Part shown: piece after piece, positions 1 to 11,566 of the stretch
How positions within the stretch are numbered: position 1 is the first letter of the stretch
Layout of the letters: every line of letters starts with the position of its first letter
Assembly: GCA_030248195.1 (NCBI GenBank)
Contig: JASAND010011064.1
Location: forward strand, 1-64,000
DNA from: Trissonchulus latispiculum
Lineage: Eukaryota > Nematoda > Enoplea > Enoplida > Ironidae
Direction of reading: 5' to 3'
DNA: 64,000 nt
Notes under the pieces: model-generated
The model's input: only the letters and a program-made list of their open reading frames with translations
What the model was told of the DNA's origin: nothing
The model's database searches: none
Position numbers and translations under genes: made by a program

Positions 1-21
1 AACCACAAAAGAGAGTGCCAG

Positions 22-825
22 TCAACAGAACATAAAATTTGATGAATTGCAATTTTGTCCATAGCGAAAAAAGTTACGAAAAGACTTATCTTTTTCTTGC
101 ATAGAGACTGAAACACGAAAATTTAGGGATGCATGATCCGAATGACCTAGTGGACAAGATACTTCAACATTATCCACAAAATCAACAGGATATGTTATTA
201 GTAAGTCTAATATATTAGGGGGGCTAAATCGAGTGGGACTAAGAATGTGCTGAGTTAAATGCAAATCTGCAAGACAATTCAAAAAATCCCAATCCTTCTG
301 ACTTTGTCCGGTTAGTAGTTCCCAATTAGTTTTCGGAAGATTAAAATCCCCACAAATAATCAGTTTTGAATTATTTCTAGCGGAACAGACCAAATGTAAA
401 TCCTGTATCACTAGATCAAGTGCATTTTGATCATTGGGGGGTCTGTATACACAAACAAGTCTAACACGCACAGTTCTAAAAACAAAATCAACAACAATCA
501 TTTCTGAGTGCAATCTAGAACTCAAAGCGGGAATGGTGTAATTTATTTCATTGCGTAGTAAAATACAAACACCTCCTCCATGCTTGTTTCTGTCTTTTCT
601 AATGATGTAGTAATTTGTCCCTGATAACAAACAAACGTCATTTATTTGTTCATCTATCTTGGTTTCAACTAAGCTAAGAACATCGAATTGTTTAGAACTT
701 AAAAGTTTAAAAAGCTCAAACTTCTTACTAAGTATACCATTTACATTTGAGAAATAACATTTCAAATAACTAGGTTCGTAAACATACGTACATTCATATT
801 TAAGAACAGAGCGTCCAAAATTCAA
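22..825 (-). CDS. LINE ORF2 N-terminal endonuclease domain (partial)
   Basis: This 267-codon frame is an endonuclease/exonuclease/phosphatase (APE-like) domain of a non-LTR retrotransposon, the enzyme that nicks target DNA to prime reverse transcription. The expected landmarks appear in order: an asparagine-containing first strand (YFSNVNGI), the catalytic glutamate in SLVETK, HGGGVCILLR, VCVYRPP, the ICGDFNLP motif and the C-terminal LGHSDHASL motif. The order and spacing resemble CR1/L2/Jockey-type endonucleases. The frame stops at the window edge (position 22), before any reverse transcriptase, which would lie at lower coordinates. The element is therefore truncated by the window or by the stop codon. 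The last ~25 residues no longer look like a LINE. Confidence 0.85.
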   Translation of the reverse strand: MNFGRSVLKYECTYVYEPSYLKCYFSNVNGILSKKFELFKLLSSKQFDVLSLVETKIDEQINDVCLLSGTNYYIIRKDRNKHGGGVCILLRNEINYTIPALSSRLHSEMIVVDFVFRTVRVRLVCVYRPPNDQNALDLVIQDLHLVCSARNNSKLIICGDFNLPKTNWELLTGQSQKDWDFLNCLADLHLTQHILSPTRFSPPNILDLLITYPVDFVDNVEVSCPLGHSDHASLNFRVSVSMQEKDKSFRNFFRYGQNCNSSNFMFC

Positions 826-860
826 ATTCAGTTTCCCTGCTGACTGTGATTTGTTGCAAA

Positions 861-892
861 TTAATTAATTAATTAATTAATTAATTAATTAA
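861..892. repeat. (TTAA)n microsatellite
   Basis: Eight copies of the tetranucleotide ttaa lie between the LINE endonuclease and the Ser-rich exon. Confidence 0.9.
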
Positions 893-982
893 TGCAAAAA
901 CACGACAGTATGGGTTTCTTGTCGTTTCGTTCTACATTTTTTTGGTTAATCTTATTAGCCTTATTGGTGCTTTCTGTTTCAG

Positions 983-1771
983 CGTCTGGATGCCATCATG
1001 CAGCGTGCTCGATCCGTCAAGGCCGCCGGTGAAAAATCCGCCGCTTCTTCTACTTCTTCCAACAATCTACTCTCTACATCCCTCAATATTCCATCGGGGG
1101 GTCACTCTACCCAAGGCCCCCTAAGTCCATCCCCCTCCGAATTAGGGGGGTCCATCATGACCCAATCCCTGGTTTCGTCGCCAACTACCAGACTAACTCA
1201 CTCTGCCTCTGCTCAAGTGCTGGCCAGGCTGGCCGAAGACAAGCCTGCCATGCGACGTTCGCTGGAAGTGCTCAATAAAATTCGAGGTGGGGGTAACAAC
1301 GGTGGGGTTACCGGTGGTGGGGCTAATTCCACCTCATCGGCTAGTAGTTCGAATGGTCGACTGTCCCCTCTAGATACCACCACCACCACTACTTCTACGT
1401 CTTTTGCCCAATTGTCGTCCGCGAAATCTGGCGAACACGACAGATTGTTGGGCCTCTCGCCCTCCATGCGAACTCATCCCCTGAGTAGATCGTTTCATTC
1501 AACCCTAATAACTGCTGATGATGATGGTAATGGTAATTTGCCGGCTGAAGTAGCGGTATCGGATACTGCTAATGGTATCTTGGATGACCGGACGTCCCTA
1601 AAGGGTGCCATTACCCCTGACGGTCTGGTTACCCCGCCCGGTTCGGACCCTGAGTCTTCACCCCTGGGAGATCCGACAGAAAATGATGACGCAAATGAGG
1701 TCCCCCCTGCCTCCTATACTACCTGGAAAGCTCAGAAGGAAACCTCTCTTAGCTACCCGTCCCCCTTGTAG
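983..1771 (+). CDS. Terminal exon of a host gene encoding a Ser/Thr/Gly-rich protein
   Basis: An open frame of 262 codons starts directly after a good acceptor (tttctgtttcag, ending at 982) and ends in TAG. It reads RLDAIMQRARSVKAAGEK at its start and then becomes low-complexity: runs of Ser, Thr, Gly and Pro, with acidic patches near the C-terminus. Frame-wide openness, the acceptor and a GC content well above the flanks all favour a real last exon over chance. There is an internal ATG at 998. The opening RLDAIMQRAR resembles the RLEEIMKRTR-type end of the MAP7/ensconsin domain, so a MAP7-like microtubule-associated protein is possible, but this rests on about ten residues. Upstream exons lie outside the window or under the LINE. 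Confidence 0.6.
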   Translation, partial: RLDAIMQRARSVKAAGEKSAASSTSSNNLLSTSLNIPSGGHSTQGPLSPSPSELGGSIMTQSLVSSPTTRLTHSASAQVLARLAEDKPAMRRSLEVLNKIRGGGNNGGVTGGGANSTSSASSSNGRLSPLDTTTTTTSTSFAQLSSAKSGEHDRLLGLSPSMRTHPLSRSFHSTLITADDDGNGNLPAEVAVSDTANGILDDRTSLKGAITPDGLVTPPGSDPESSPLGDPTENDDANEVPPASYTTWKAQKETSLSYPSPL

Positions 1772-2740
1772 TAGTAGTGTTCTTCGTCAAACTGATGTTG
1801 TCTGTGCTCTTATGCTGATAATTGCTATGGTAGGTTATTCCTTTTGAGTAGTATGTATGTTATGTTACGTTGCACAGTTTAACAATATTAACTATTTGGC
1901 ATTTGACATAAGGTAGAGACTTATGCAGATTTCATCATTCTCTTTGTGAATAGAAGACGTGCCTAGTCGCGTCGACGCGCTAGTGCTACATTTGAAAGAT
2001 GTGTGCCTTCGAGCTCCAGTGCGCCGAACAAAAAAGATTTTAATAGCAATTTTTGGGTTTTGACATTATTTTGCCTCATTAACCAAACTTTTTCAGAAAT
2101 AAACTTTTTTCCGCTCACTTTTATTATGTGTGACAAGTTTTTCACTCTTATTTAATGAAAGTCACTGACTTTGCATCTGCAAAATTTACTATTTTCGACT
2201 GCAGCATGCTTATTTTTTTATATTTGTTCGGAGCTGGTGAGCCGGGATTTTATTTCTTTCACATCACTAATTGGTAGATATCCAACAGCTTGCAAGCTTT
2301 GATTTAGCCAGACAGGCACTATCAGTTGAGCAGCCAGAATACCCTTTGAACCAAACTTTCATGAATTAACCGTAGTGAACTTGTGACCGATTTTTGAGGG
2401 CATATTGAGAAATTTGAAATTTTTTATCACTACTGTTACTGTTTGCTTGTGTTTTCAGCTATAAAATGTGATCTCTTTTCTGGAAACCAATGCATATTGT
2501 CGCCCTTAGGACAAGATTTATGGCGCTGTGAATACTACTGCATATCTTCCGTCCTGCTGTATTTGGCCTTGTTTGTCGCTAATAGCCCAATGTTCATTAC
2601 AGCTGTAGAAAGGTCCATCCGTCATGTATAATACCAGCAGATTAATTTAGTGAGTCTTTTTTTTCCAAACCGGTTTAAGCTACCCAAGGATGTTTTATTC
2701 ATATATCTTATTTGTCACTTATTCGCCTACTACATGTAAC
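1772..2740. other. Non-coding, probably 3' UTR and intergenic
   Basis: AT-rich sequence with no frame of coding character and no recognised repeat. The first part is presumably the 3' UTR of the preceding exon. Confidence 0.4.
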
Positions 2741-2985
2741 GTACATTTCATGAAATCCAGGACTGGTGGCGTAATTTCCAAATTGGCGAAATATCGCGAA
2801 GCGATGGCAATTTTCGGCAAAATTGGCGAAAAGTCTTGTTTAATTGGCGACAATTCTTGTTTTTTTCGCCAACTTTGTTCGGAGTTTTCGCCAACTTTGG
2901 CAAAAATCGCTGATACTTCGCGACATTTTGCTGTTTTTGCCAATTTGGAAATTACGCCACCAGTCCTGGATTTCATGAAATGTAC
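2741..2985. mobile_element. Palindromic MITE, ~50-bp terminal inverted repeats
   Basis: The sequence starting gtacatttcatgaaatccag and running through ggactggtggcgtaatttcc is repeated as its reverse complement at the other end (to 2985). The outer ~50 bp of the arms are nearly perfect. The interior is a degenerate palindrome of ttcgccaa/ttggcgaa blocks. It encodes nothing. No clear target duplication is visible, so the superfamily is unassigned. Confidence 0.8.
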
Positions 2986-4142
2986 GGTATGTTCTTGAAT
3001 TGGTACCTATCGTTCTAACCTTTTCTCTTCAAGCTAGTCGCCTGAATTTTGCTGAGCAAGTTCCGCAAACACACACGTTACCGTTAAAAAATTACTGTGT
3101 TAAACTGATAAAATAGTGTATACTAATTGGTAAGAGTAACGTATGTAGGTGCTTGTACGGCTAAAATTGCATTTTTAGCAGGCTTATTCATTCTTTGTTT
3201 AATGACGACTTTTTTTCCTATGTATTCAGAAAGTTTGTTTTGGAAGTTATAAAAACTGTATGCTATGCTATTGTTTTTATAGGTTTTCCTTAGCTGTTAG
3301 TCCGTCCAGCTTTATGACTACTCTAGACTTGGGTTTGTCATTGGTGATGAACTTTAAGAATGATACATGCATATACTTAATCAGCGCTAGCAGGACTTCC
3401 CAATTTTAGCCATTAGTTTTAATAATGTCTGTGATCTGTGTAAAAAATCGTGGAATGCTTTAAACGAGGGGGCGTTGTATTGCTGTGGGAAAGTTTAGCA
3501 GCGTGTTTGACAATTTCCTGTTAAAATTTTGGAATTTAAAGTTTTAATGTCTTGAATCGATTTTGAAAAGTCTTAGAAAACTTTCATAGTATTATTGTCT
3601 TGAATGTATATATTGCTTACATTATTAATTGGGTGGGTAAATGTCAGTTTTGAATTGTTATGTCCTTTGATCTGTCCAGAGTTTATTATCCTTTTTGCTT
3701 TATATTTCTGCTGGTCACTTAACAGTTGGTGATTTTTTATGGTTGTGCTTAATTTATTGTTGATGTACATGCGTGAATTTTACTTGATCAAGAGTACATA
3801 ATATATTGTAACAAACAACATAGGAGTGTGAGGTTAAAGCGTTCTGTGCATTATGAGTATGCCATAAAACTATATATTATATAATCTTTGATATTTACAT
3901 ACAAATTCCTACCTTTTCGCTATGCCAAGCCATCTATTTTAAACCTGTCTGCGTTCGTTCCATGCTTACTGTATTTTTGCGGGTTCTTGGTACGTAACTG
4001 TCATCTCGTTTTATTGTTTTTTCACATTTTTTTAATTTTTCTTCACTTATTTTGGAAGTTCTACGGTACGGTCCTTTGGTCTTGTATGTTTTCGCGATGA
4101 ATTTGCACTTTTGCAGTATTTTTTCGGTTTATTCTGTTTCGG
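2986..4142. other. Non-coding AT-rich stretch
   Basis: No supported gene. At 3790-3803 there is a copy of the agagtacataat motif that forms the tip of the hairpin MITEs elsewhere in the window; its partner end is not evident. Confidence 0.4.
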
Positions 4143-4150
4143 TATATATA

Positions 4151-4236
<86 letters not shown>
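4143..4236. repeat. (TA)n microsatellite
   Basis: About 90 bp of almost pure TA dinucleotides. Confidence 0.95.
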
Positions 4237-4238
<2 letters not shown>

Positions 4239-4420
4239 GCATTGTCCAGTTTATTAATGCTTTGTCTGCGTTTTAATACTTTGTTCTTCGCGGTACTTCC
4301 ACATTTCGGTTTAACATTCTTTTGTTTCTTTGGAAACTTGTTTCATTTCAATAAATTGCAAGGTTTTACTTAGGAAAAGTAGGGAACCTTGAATCGTCGA
4401 TAAGGTATTTCTGAAATTAA

Positions 4421-5634
4421 GGGGGGGTCACTTTGGTCAAAAATCGATAGTCACGGATTTCGCTCATTTTCACACATTATATGCCCCCATATGTTCTCAA
4501 AAATAACTTAGAATATTAGCGTTCGAAATCAAACTGTGACAGAGTTATTCAGGTTCAAAGCCGGAAAACTTGAAAATTCCAGTGATGAGCCCTGCAAGGT
4601 CAGGTGGAGACCAAACGCGACCGAAAACAGGGTTAACCGATACACCAAATTAAAGTCTTTACTAAGGTAATATTTAAGTGCAGACGTGGCTCAAGGCCAG
4701 CTATCCAGGCGTTCATAATGCATGCTTGAGTGCTGCACTGACCTTACCTTGCGGGACTGCCCAGTATAACTTTAACTCGTTTTATCTTGCAAAGACAACA
4801 TTTTAGACCCATGGTTGTATGAGAAAAGTTGCTCCTCGTTCCATTAGCTATCGATTGATACCCGTTTAGTCTATATTTGGAAAAATTTTAAAATTGACAT
4901 TTTTCACCTATAAAGATCAAAGGTGCCGCCACAGCAGCATGTTCAATATTGACGCATTTGTTTTGGCCACATTATGTGACAGACATAGATATATTAATTA
5001 ATCTGCCAAGTTTGGTGATTTTTTACCACATAATTAGTGAGAAATTATCAAAAGAATGTGAAAATTATGAAAAATGGCCATTTTTAGCAAAATTTGCTGT
5101 TTTTGTGGCAAGTTTTTTGAGCTTACTGTAGATGATAGAAACATGCGAGTACTTTTATAAGACGTGGTTTTATGCGTAGAGTGCAGCTATCTATTGTCCG
5201 TTTCTGTAACTTTTGCCAATCGTTCAGGACAAGCAAAAGAGTACCGTAGGTCCTGTTTTTCATGGTCCAAAAATGGCCGATTTTCCAAAATTCTGACTTT
5301 AAAAATTCGCCAAAAATCCAATACTGAATAGAATCGCTTCAGAGGAGATAGCTGCACTCTACAATATGTCCTTAATGGTTCTGAATAGGTTTCAGAGTTC
5401 TGACTATTATACAGCGAAAAATTTTTCTGCCACAAACTTTTTAACCTAACTTTTTCATTTTCCTATGTTTAACACATGTCGAGGTCACCTTTGAGGGCCG
5501 ATACAGAACGATAGAAGCAATATTTCGCAAAACGCTCTTGTCTTGTTTCGCGGACCCATGGGGACTACAAAATATGTGAAAATGAGCAAAATCGGAGATG
5601 GTCGAAAAATCGGCAAAAAAGTGACCCCCCCCCC
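4421..5634. mobile_element. 1.2-kb non-autonomous DNA transposon flanked by TTAA
   Basis: Both ends carry a G/C run followed by gtcac (gggggggtcac at the left, gtgaccccccccc at the right). The inverted similarity continues inward through tttcgctcattttcacacat on the left and its imperfect complement on the right. Each end abuts ttaa (4417-4420 and 5635-5638), as expected of a TTAA-specific (piggyBac-like) insertion. No transposase frame is visible, so it is non-autonomous. The terminal GGGGGGGTCAC is not the canonical piggyBac CCCTAG, so the superfamily assignment rests on the flanks only. Confidence 0.7.
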
Positions 5635-5638
5635 TTAA

Positions 5639-7059
5639 GTAAGAGAAAACCCCAGAAAGTGTAAATGAAGGAAATACTGTCGATTTAAGTCCTGAAATTC
5701 CGGATGAAGGCCTACCACCATTTTTTGGACATTTTTTCGCCTTTTTCTTTTACTCATATTAACATACACTGTAAGTTGTAGGTACAGGCTTGTCAAACCA
5801 AAATTGTTTGCACCAAGTCTCAAGTGTTAAATAGGAAAACGAAATGCAAAGTCGGCCTAACAGTTGTTTTTAACAGAAAATTGACCCGGCTAGCAATGTA
5901 GTCCAACCAGAGTTTAGATGTTTTTTACATTGGCCTTTGGGTGTACACAAAATGAATATTCTGTGAATCAGGCATCCTATCGACCAGGGATGCTTGTCTG
6001 AGCCGAGGAAAATCGCTTAGTCGCCTTCCTAGTGCTACGAAATGAGGTGAAAGTGCCAATATCGGATTATTTTAGTTGTTAATAGGCCGTAATGTCTTCT
6101 TGACGGCATATGACTGGAGCCTCCTTCTCTTCTGATCCAAAGAGTATTTCCGGAAGTGTCGACCGACTTAATAATTGAGATTTTGGGACGGACAGGTGAA
6201 AGATCCCCAACTAATCAGAGAAAGCAGCTGGGATAGCACTCTTAGATGGTTAGATAGTACACTCTTAGAAATATTCCAGTAGAAACTTCAAGAATCACTT
6301 TTGTAGATGATAAATACAAAAACTTGTAGAAAATGCTGGCTAAGTCTTGTAATTTTTACATTAAATCATTGGTAGTTTTTTGCCGTCTCCTTTCATCCGT
6401 CATTTCAAAAGTATTAGTCAAAATTTCATTCGTCAGAATTTAAATATTGAAATAATATAAATTGAACTTTCATTTGTCAGAATGTCGTTAATCAGAATTT
6501 CGTGAATCAGAATTTGTTTTCCTAATTTTTCCATAATTGGCAATTTCATATATTGGTTGCGCAATTTTAGGGCCGTTCAGAGTAGAACTTTTTAACTAGA
6601 AAAATTAACCTTTTAAATCATGTGTAATAGTGAAGTCTGGGAATTGAACCACAGCACCACCACTGCTACAAAGGACTGGCGCAATGTAACGCGGAGCTAA
6701 CTGCTAAGGAGATCTAGTCCAGGCGGCTGTCTTTTAGGTCCCGGACGAGCCTCGCCAAGTTTGGGGGATATGAATTTTTGGGGACACTAACTGGCGCCTG
6801 AATGAAAGGCGGGAGTTTGGACCGCGAAACATGCTAGAAGTACTCCAGGCTAACCCCAGAACGTTTACTTAAGAATTAAAATTAGCTCAGTTATAGATTA
6901 ATAAAATTAGGATAGGACTTACTGGCTACCAATAAGAAGAAGGGGGAGGGGAGACAGAAATGTAAAATGGGGGAGAACTGGGAAAACTTGGGGAAATGGA
7001 GACTGAACACAAAAAAGGGAGGGGAAGTGAGTTGAGTTATGAATGAATTAAAATTAAAA
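5639..7059. other. Non-coding stretch with no recognised gene
   Basis: Only short chance frames. Apart from the tRNA-like block at 6630-6720, I see nothing I can name. Confidence 0.4.
6630..6720 (-). repeat. tRNA-like (SINE-type) sequence, tentative
   Basis: On the minus strand a segment reads ccttagcagttagctccgcg, resembling an A box, and ~50 nt later ggttcaattccc, resembling a pol III B box. It does not fold into a clean cloverleaf by eye and could be a tRNA-derived SINE head or coincidence. Confidence 0.25.
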
Positions 7060-7757
7060 AAGGGAGTTAGCGATATATATCAGAAGAAGTAGGTCTTTCA
7101 GCACAGTCCACAGCCATGTCTTTTTTGGAGCAGAGCGAGTACGCTTCCAGGGGCCAGTTTCATAAAAATGTTCTCGAGTTCTCGAGTCTAGTAGCTAAAC
7201 TACGCTGGAAGTTTTCCATATCCGCAAGTCGCATTGCAAGGCAACGCTGAAAAAGTTCTCGAGTCAAGTTCTCTGGTCGATTTCGACCAGAGACAATTTC
7301 GCCAACTTGAGACCTACTCGAGAAATTTTTGTAAATCTAAACTTCTTACTCTTTTCTTCCTGCTTCAATAACTTGTATAATTGACTGAATAAATCACAAT
7401 AAAATTTTCCGTAGTTTCCGTACTTTCACATATAATGTTTAATGGAGAATAGGTTGTTGTTATTGAAAATAGACTACTCGAGAACTTGAGAACTCGAGAA
7501 CTCGAGACGGTATTTTATGAAACTGGCCCCAGGTTGAAGGGATTGGTAAGCACCACAATTTGGGACACAGCCGGCCTGGGGACATCCGGGCTATGTGACC
7601 TAACCAAGTGTTTCTGAAACAGTTGGTTGGTTGTCGCATCGTTGGCGGATTCCCACGTTCAAAACTCTGTCCCGTGGTCTAACTCTAAGTCTGAGTAGTA
7701 TGGTAGAGAAGGCAAGACATCTGAAGTACTCCTAACCGATCGACATTTATCTTTGGG
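7060..7757 (-). pseudogene. 3' end of decayed LINE ORF2, split by a MITE
   Basis: Minus-strand translation of 7757-7531 contains pieces typical of the end of LINE reverse-transcriptase ORFs: INVDRLGVLQMSCL followed by NTWLGHIARMSPGRL (the RWLGHVARM-type motif). After the 381-bp MITE (7150-7530), it resumes as RTRSAPKKTWLWTVLKDL, the usual RPKKTW..VLEDL tail. The pieces are co-linear with the reverse-transcriptase part at 11567-12960, so this is one LINE split by insertions. Several stops and frame changes show it is dead. Confidence 0.7.
7150..7530. mobile_element. Palindromic MITE (GGGCCAGTTTCATAAAA ends)
   Basis: The ends are perfect inverted repeats, ggggccagtttcataaaa and ttttatgaaactggcccc. 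Internal arms are built from ctcgagttctcgag-type blocks. Flanks read ...ttccagg / ccaggtt..., giving a 3-bp (CAG) or 5-bp (CCAGG) duplication depending on where the tip is placed. It is inserted in the LINE remnant; the LINE reading resumes on both sides. Confidence 0.8.
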
Positions 7758-8589
7758 CAAGAGTACATAATAACTAAGGGCCTTTTCATAAAAAGCTTAA
7801 ACGGCTTAGCTTAAACGGCTTAGCTTAAAAGGCTTTAATGGCTTAAAAATTCCTTTTCATAAATAATCGGCTTAAGTGGCTTAAACGGCTTAAACGGCTT
7901 AGGCGGCTTAAACGGCTTAGCTTAAACGGCTTAAGTTAAGCCATTTAAGCCGATTAAGCCGAATTTTTATGAAAAGGATTTTTAAGCCATTTAAGCTAAG
8001 CCGTTTAAGCTAAGCCGTTTAAGCCTATTATTTATGAAAGTCTTTTGACTATTAATATATAAAAGCAAATGAACTTCCTGTTTCATTGTAGCTTATATCC
8101 TACACCATTTAAGGTACTGGTTCGGGTATATTCACCAAACTTTGAAAGTCTGTAATTTATTCAGTTCTTGGAGTTCAACAATGATTTGTATAGGAATGAT
8201 TTCAAAACTAGGAATGTGTTCATTACGCAAAATGAAGTATTTCTGACGTAACTCTACTGTTTGAATTGGACATGTGATAACATTAAAGTAATTTTTGAAC
8301 ATGGATTTCTCTGAGTGTGGGAAAGCTAAAGAAAAGCTATCACTTCTGCGTTCAAACGAAACGTTTCCCAAAAAAGTCTGCAAATTTATTCGTCTTCATG
8401 ATGCAATCAAACTCAATCCAAATATATACTTTCTATTGTACGAAATTTTAAAAATGAAAATTGAAAAATTGGCTCAAGTTTTCCTTAACGTATAAAATAC
8501 TTGTATAAAATGGCCAGGGATTACAAATTTCTACATTTACATTGAAAGATTTACATTGAGAAAAATCATCTGCTTATCTATTTAATGAA

Positions 8590-8884
8590 ACCCACCTAAT
8601 TTTTGAATTTTTACACACATAAGAATCCAAATACAGTGTATGCATCCCGTCGCTCACCCGAAATGGGTTGGAGTTAAAATAAAAAAACTTGAGGAAAAAT
8701 TAGCTTAATTTTTTAATTTTATACTGTTTAGAATGCAACTATTTATCCTAAATCAAATATTGCATTAGAAAGAAATTTAATGGCATTGAGGTTTTTACAG
8801 TAACACCGGCCCAGTTTGGGTGAACAGACGGGATGTACTGTATTTGGATTCTTGTATATGTAAGGATTAAAAAACTAAGTGGAA
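8590..8884. mobile_element. Hairpin MITE nested in the Harbinger-like element
   Basis: An imperfect inverted repeat of ~70 bp per arm: aagaatccaaatacagt, catcccgtc and ctcacccgaaatggg on the left, mirrored on the right as cccagtttgggtga, gacgggatg and actgtatttggattctt. There is no coding content and no clear target duplication. Confidence 0.65.
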
Positions 8885-10136
8885 TTTGTGATAGTTGTTT
8901 GGTAGGATCTCATTCTTAAATTAAAATGTGGTTGACACTAGAAAATTGTTCTTCCACTTGTACTAGAAATTGCTGGCAATAGGTGAGTGAGCGGATGAGA
9001 AGCAGACTGTCGATTACAAGTCTCTACAGATTGAGTAAAATTTAGGTCAGTTGGTGCAAGCCGCCGTCAGTATAATTGGTATAACCTCGTGCACCGCAAA
9101 CAGAAATCTTTCTGGTATAGCATGCAACCATGCACACTGGAAGAACTAAGGTCTGCTGCGAAATAATGCCTTGTTTGGAGCATGCTCGTTTCAATTTCAT
9201 TTTGACAATTTTAAATTTAAAATTTAACATACGCCTTAGCAGCAAAAGCTTACAGAGGATTTCCAAGAAATATCATATGTAACTACGCCCCCGGAAAAGC
9301 TGAGGTTTAACTGGGGAATAATGACTCCTTAGGGGACTGCGTGTTAAATTTCTTACAATAGAATGAATCTGGATTGTTTTTCATGAGTGAGTCATGAAAA
9401 CGAATAGATTTTCAAACTTTCAACAGAATATCGTTCCGTGACTCAAAACTTGGTGTGCAGCGCTACCCTCGTGCACACCACTTTATAACTGGATATCGGA
9501 AATAATCCAGAGAGGACCAAAGAAAAGTAAGGGATGGATGAGAGAATACTCCGCCCAACGAATATGACTCAAAAGATTTCGGGTCTGATTCAAGAAGTGG
9601 GTTTGCTAAGGGTACAGCATTACAGTGCAGCATTAACAAAGCTGTAAGCTGGAGAATTCATGTATAACTTGAATAAGCATAAAATAACCTGAGTTAAGTA
9701 AACAAAAAATATTTTTTGACTTGAATAGGTAATAAGAGTGCTATTTATCAAGTTGAGGCTGCTTTTTTAAATATTTACCTGTAGTAAAAAGCATGGCAAT
9801 AACGCCATTGAATTCTCCACACTGTGAGCTTCAATTTGATATAAATATCATTGGCATACTCCAAATATTAAGAAAGTTATGAACGTTTTAATATTACTAC
9901 TACCACGGTTTAAGCCGTTTAAGCGCGGTGACTTTACGCGGCTTAAAACTCAGACAATTCGAACTGAATTTTAAGCCATCGGCTTAGACGGCTTAAACTA
10001 AAATTATTTATGAAAAGGAGATCGGCTTAAACGGCTTAATTTTAAGCCACTGCATGTTTAAGCCGGTGTGCTTTTTATGAAAGGATTCGGCTTAAAGTTT
10101 AAGCCGATGGTTATTTATGAAAAGGGTCGGCTTAAG

Positions 10137-11117
10137 GTGGTGATTCCTTTTGGGCACATATTGTTGTTGGGCGGCGTAAACTAAGATGAAATTTGATGAA
10201 ACCTTCCGATATAAGTTCTTTTAGCGTTCTAACACCCTCCGCGCAATCCCGATTTAGAAATTCGAGATTTCCGGTCAGAGTGGTTTTTCCCAATTTCTGA
10301 ACGTTTGGCAGCTGCTATACAGTTATGACTATGTTCATTCGAAAGATCTCATTGAGCTTCACATTTTTGCTTTTTAAAGCAAGTTTCTAGCTTTTCTCTA
10401 CCGTGAGATATAGCCTTTTTTCTTGTTTTGGCGTCGAAAACTTGTCATTTTTGCAGAAATCAAATAATCCAACATTTCTTGATTTACGCAAGCAGTAAAA
10501 TCAGACTAAGGGCGACGATCTGAAGGTCTCACAGGGACAAATCATCCCACGCATCATCGTCTTCCAACTGCTATCCTGTAGGCTGCTATCATAAAAAATG
10601 TAGTTTTTGCAAAAACACGACCAATTTTTTCCAAAGATCGTGGAGCATTCACCATGCAATCTGGAGGGCTGCTACTGAACAAATGTGTTCTGCACAAATA
10701 TACCCAGGGACGATTTTTTAGTTGAACCGATTGCTGCTTTCTAGCTAAAGTAGTCGCTTGACAAATTTGGAAAAAGTAGGCAAAATACAGATTGCCCACA
10801 CATTTCAGCTTATTTCTCTATAATGAAGAGCTATTTCACAATAAATAAAAAAAATCGTCCCCAGCTATTTGATGGAGGTATCGAATGATATAACCGATGT
10901 CTCGCGAAAAAATTTACTGGAGTCTGCAAAAATTCTGGAAAATTATACTTCTTCTAAAATGTGTTAAAAATATTTTAGAAAAGCAACATTAGTTTCGTGG
11001 CATGCATTTAAAAGAGAAAATGTCAAGCTACATTTTGATATAAAAATGGCCTCTTAACTCCAAGTAATGAATGAGTAATAATGGTGCAAACTTATGTGAC
11101 CAAAGGGAATCACCACC
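10137..11117. mobile_element. TTAA-flanked non-autonomous element nested in the Harbinger-like element
   Basis: Starts ggtggtgattccttttggg and ends with the near-complement ccaaagggaatcaccacc. It is flanked by ttaa on both sides (10133-10136 and 11118-11121). The flanking sequence is the ggcttaaacggc repeat, and excision with one ttaa restores that repeat exactly. This strongly supports a genuine TTAA-targeted insertion of 981 bp. No transposase is visible. Confidence 0.75.
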
Positions 11118-11566
11118 TTAAACGGCTTAAAGTTAAGCCGTTTAAGCCACTTAAGCCGTTTAAGCCGTCTAAGCCGACCACCCTTTTCATAAATAAATTC
11201 ACTTTTAAGCTAAGCCGTTTAAGCGCTTTTTATGAAATGGCCCTAAGAGTGTGACAAGCGTCAAGCTCTTAGTTATTAGGCTTGGGACATCATCTGCACG
11301 ATAACGGCTGACCCCCCCCCCACCAATTAGACCCATCACTTCAAAGAATTTTGCATGCTATGTTTGTGTGCTGAAGCTCAAAAACACACCTACTCAGTTG
11401 GTTCATTGTGCGTCTGTTGCGAGCTTCAGCACACAAACACAGCGTGCAAATTTCTTTGAAGTGATGGGTCTAATTTGTGGGGGGGGGGTCAGCCGTTATC
11501 GTGCAGATGATGTCCCAAGCCTAATAACTAAGAGCTTGACGCTTGTCACACTGTTATTTACTCTTG

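Larger units (their letters stand above)
7778..11243. mobile_element. PIF/Harbinger-like non-autonomous element, 3.5 kb
   Basis: The ends are gggccttttcataaaaagc and, inverted, gggccatttcataaaaagcg. The subterminal regions are dense in (g)gcttaaacg repeats in both orientations (7785-8045, 9905-10136, 11118-11240). The element is bordered by taa at 7775-7777 and 11244-11246, and removing it plus one taa rejoins the broken arm of the surrounding hairpin MITE. A 3-bp TWA-type duplication with GGGCC tips is the signature of PIF/Harbinger elements. No transposase or Myb-like frame was found, so it would depend on an autonomous relative. Confidence 0.8.
7758..11566. mobile_element. Hairpin MITE, itself interrupted by a 3.5-kb element
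   Basis: The left tip (caagagtacataataac, from 7758) is cut after 20 bp by another transposon and continues at 11247 (gagtgtgacaagcgtcaagc). It then folds back at ~11390-11410 and ends with the reverse complement, ...ttgacgcttgtcacactgtt...actcttg (11566). The arms match for >140 bp and include a C/G run next to ggctgac. Both sides are flanked by ctttggg (7751-7757, 11567-11573), a 7-bp duplication inside LINE coding sequence. Related sequences occur at ~19920-20093 and ~60480-60610. Confidence 0.8.
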
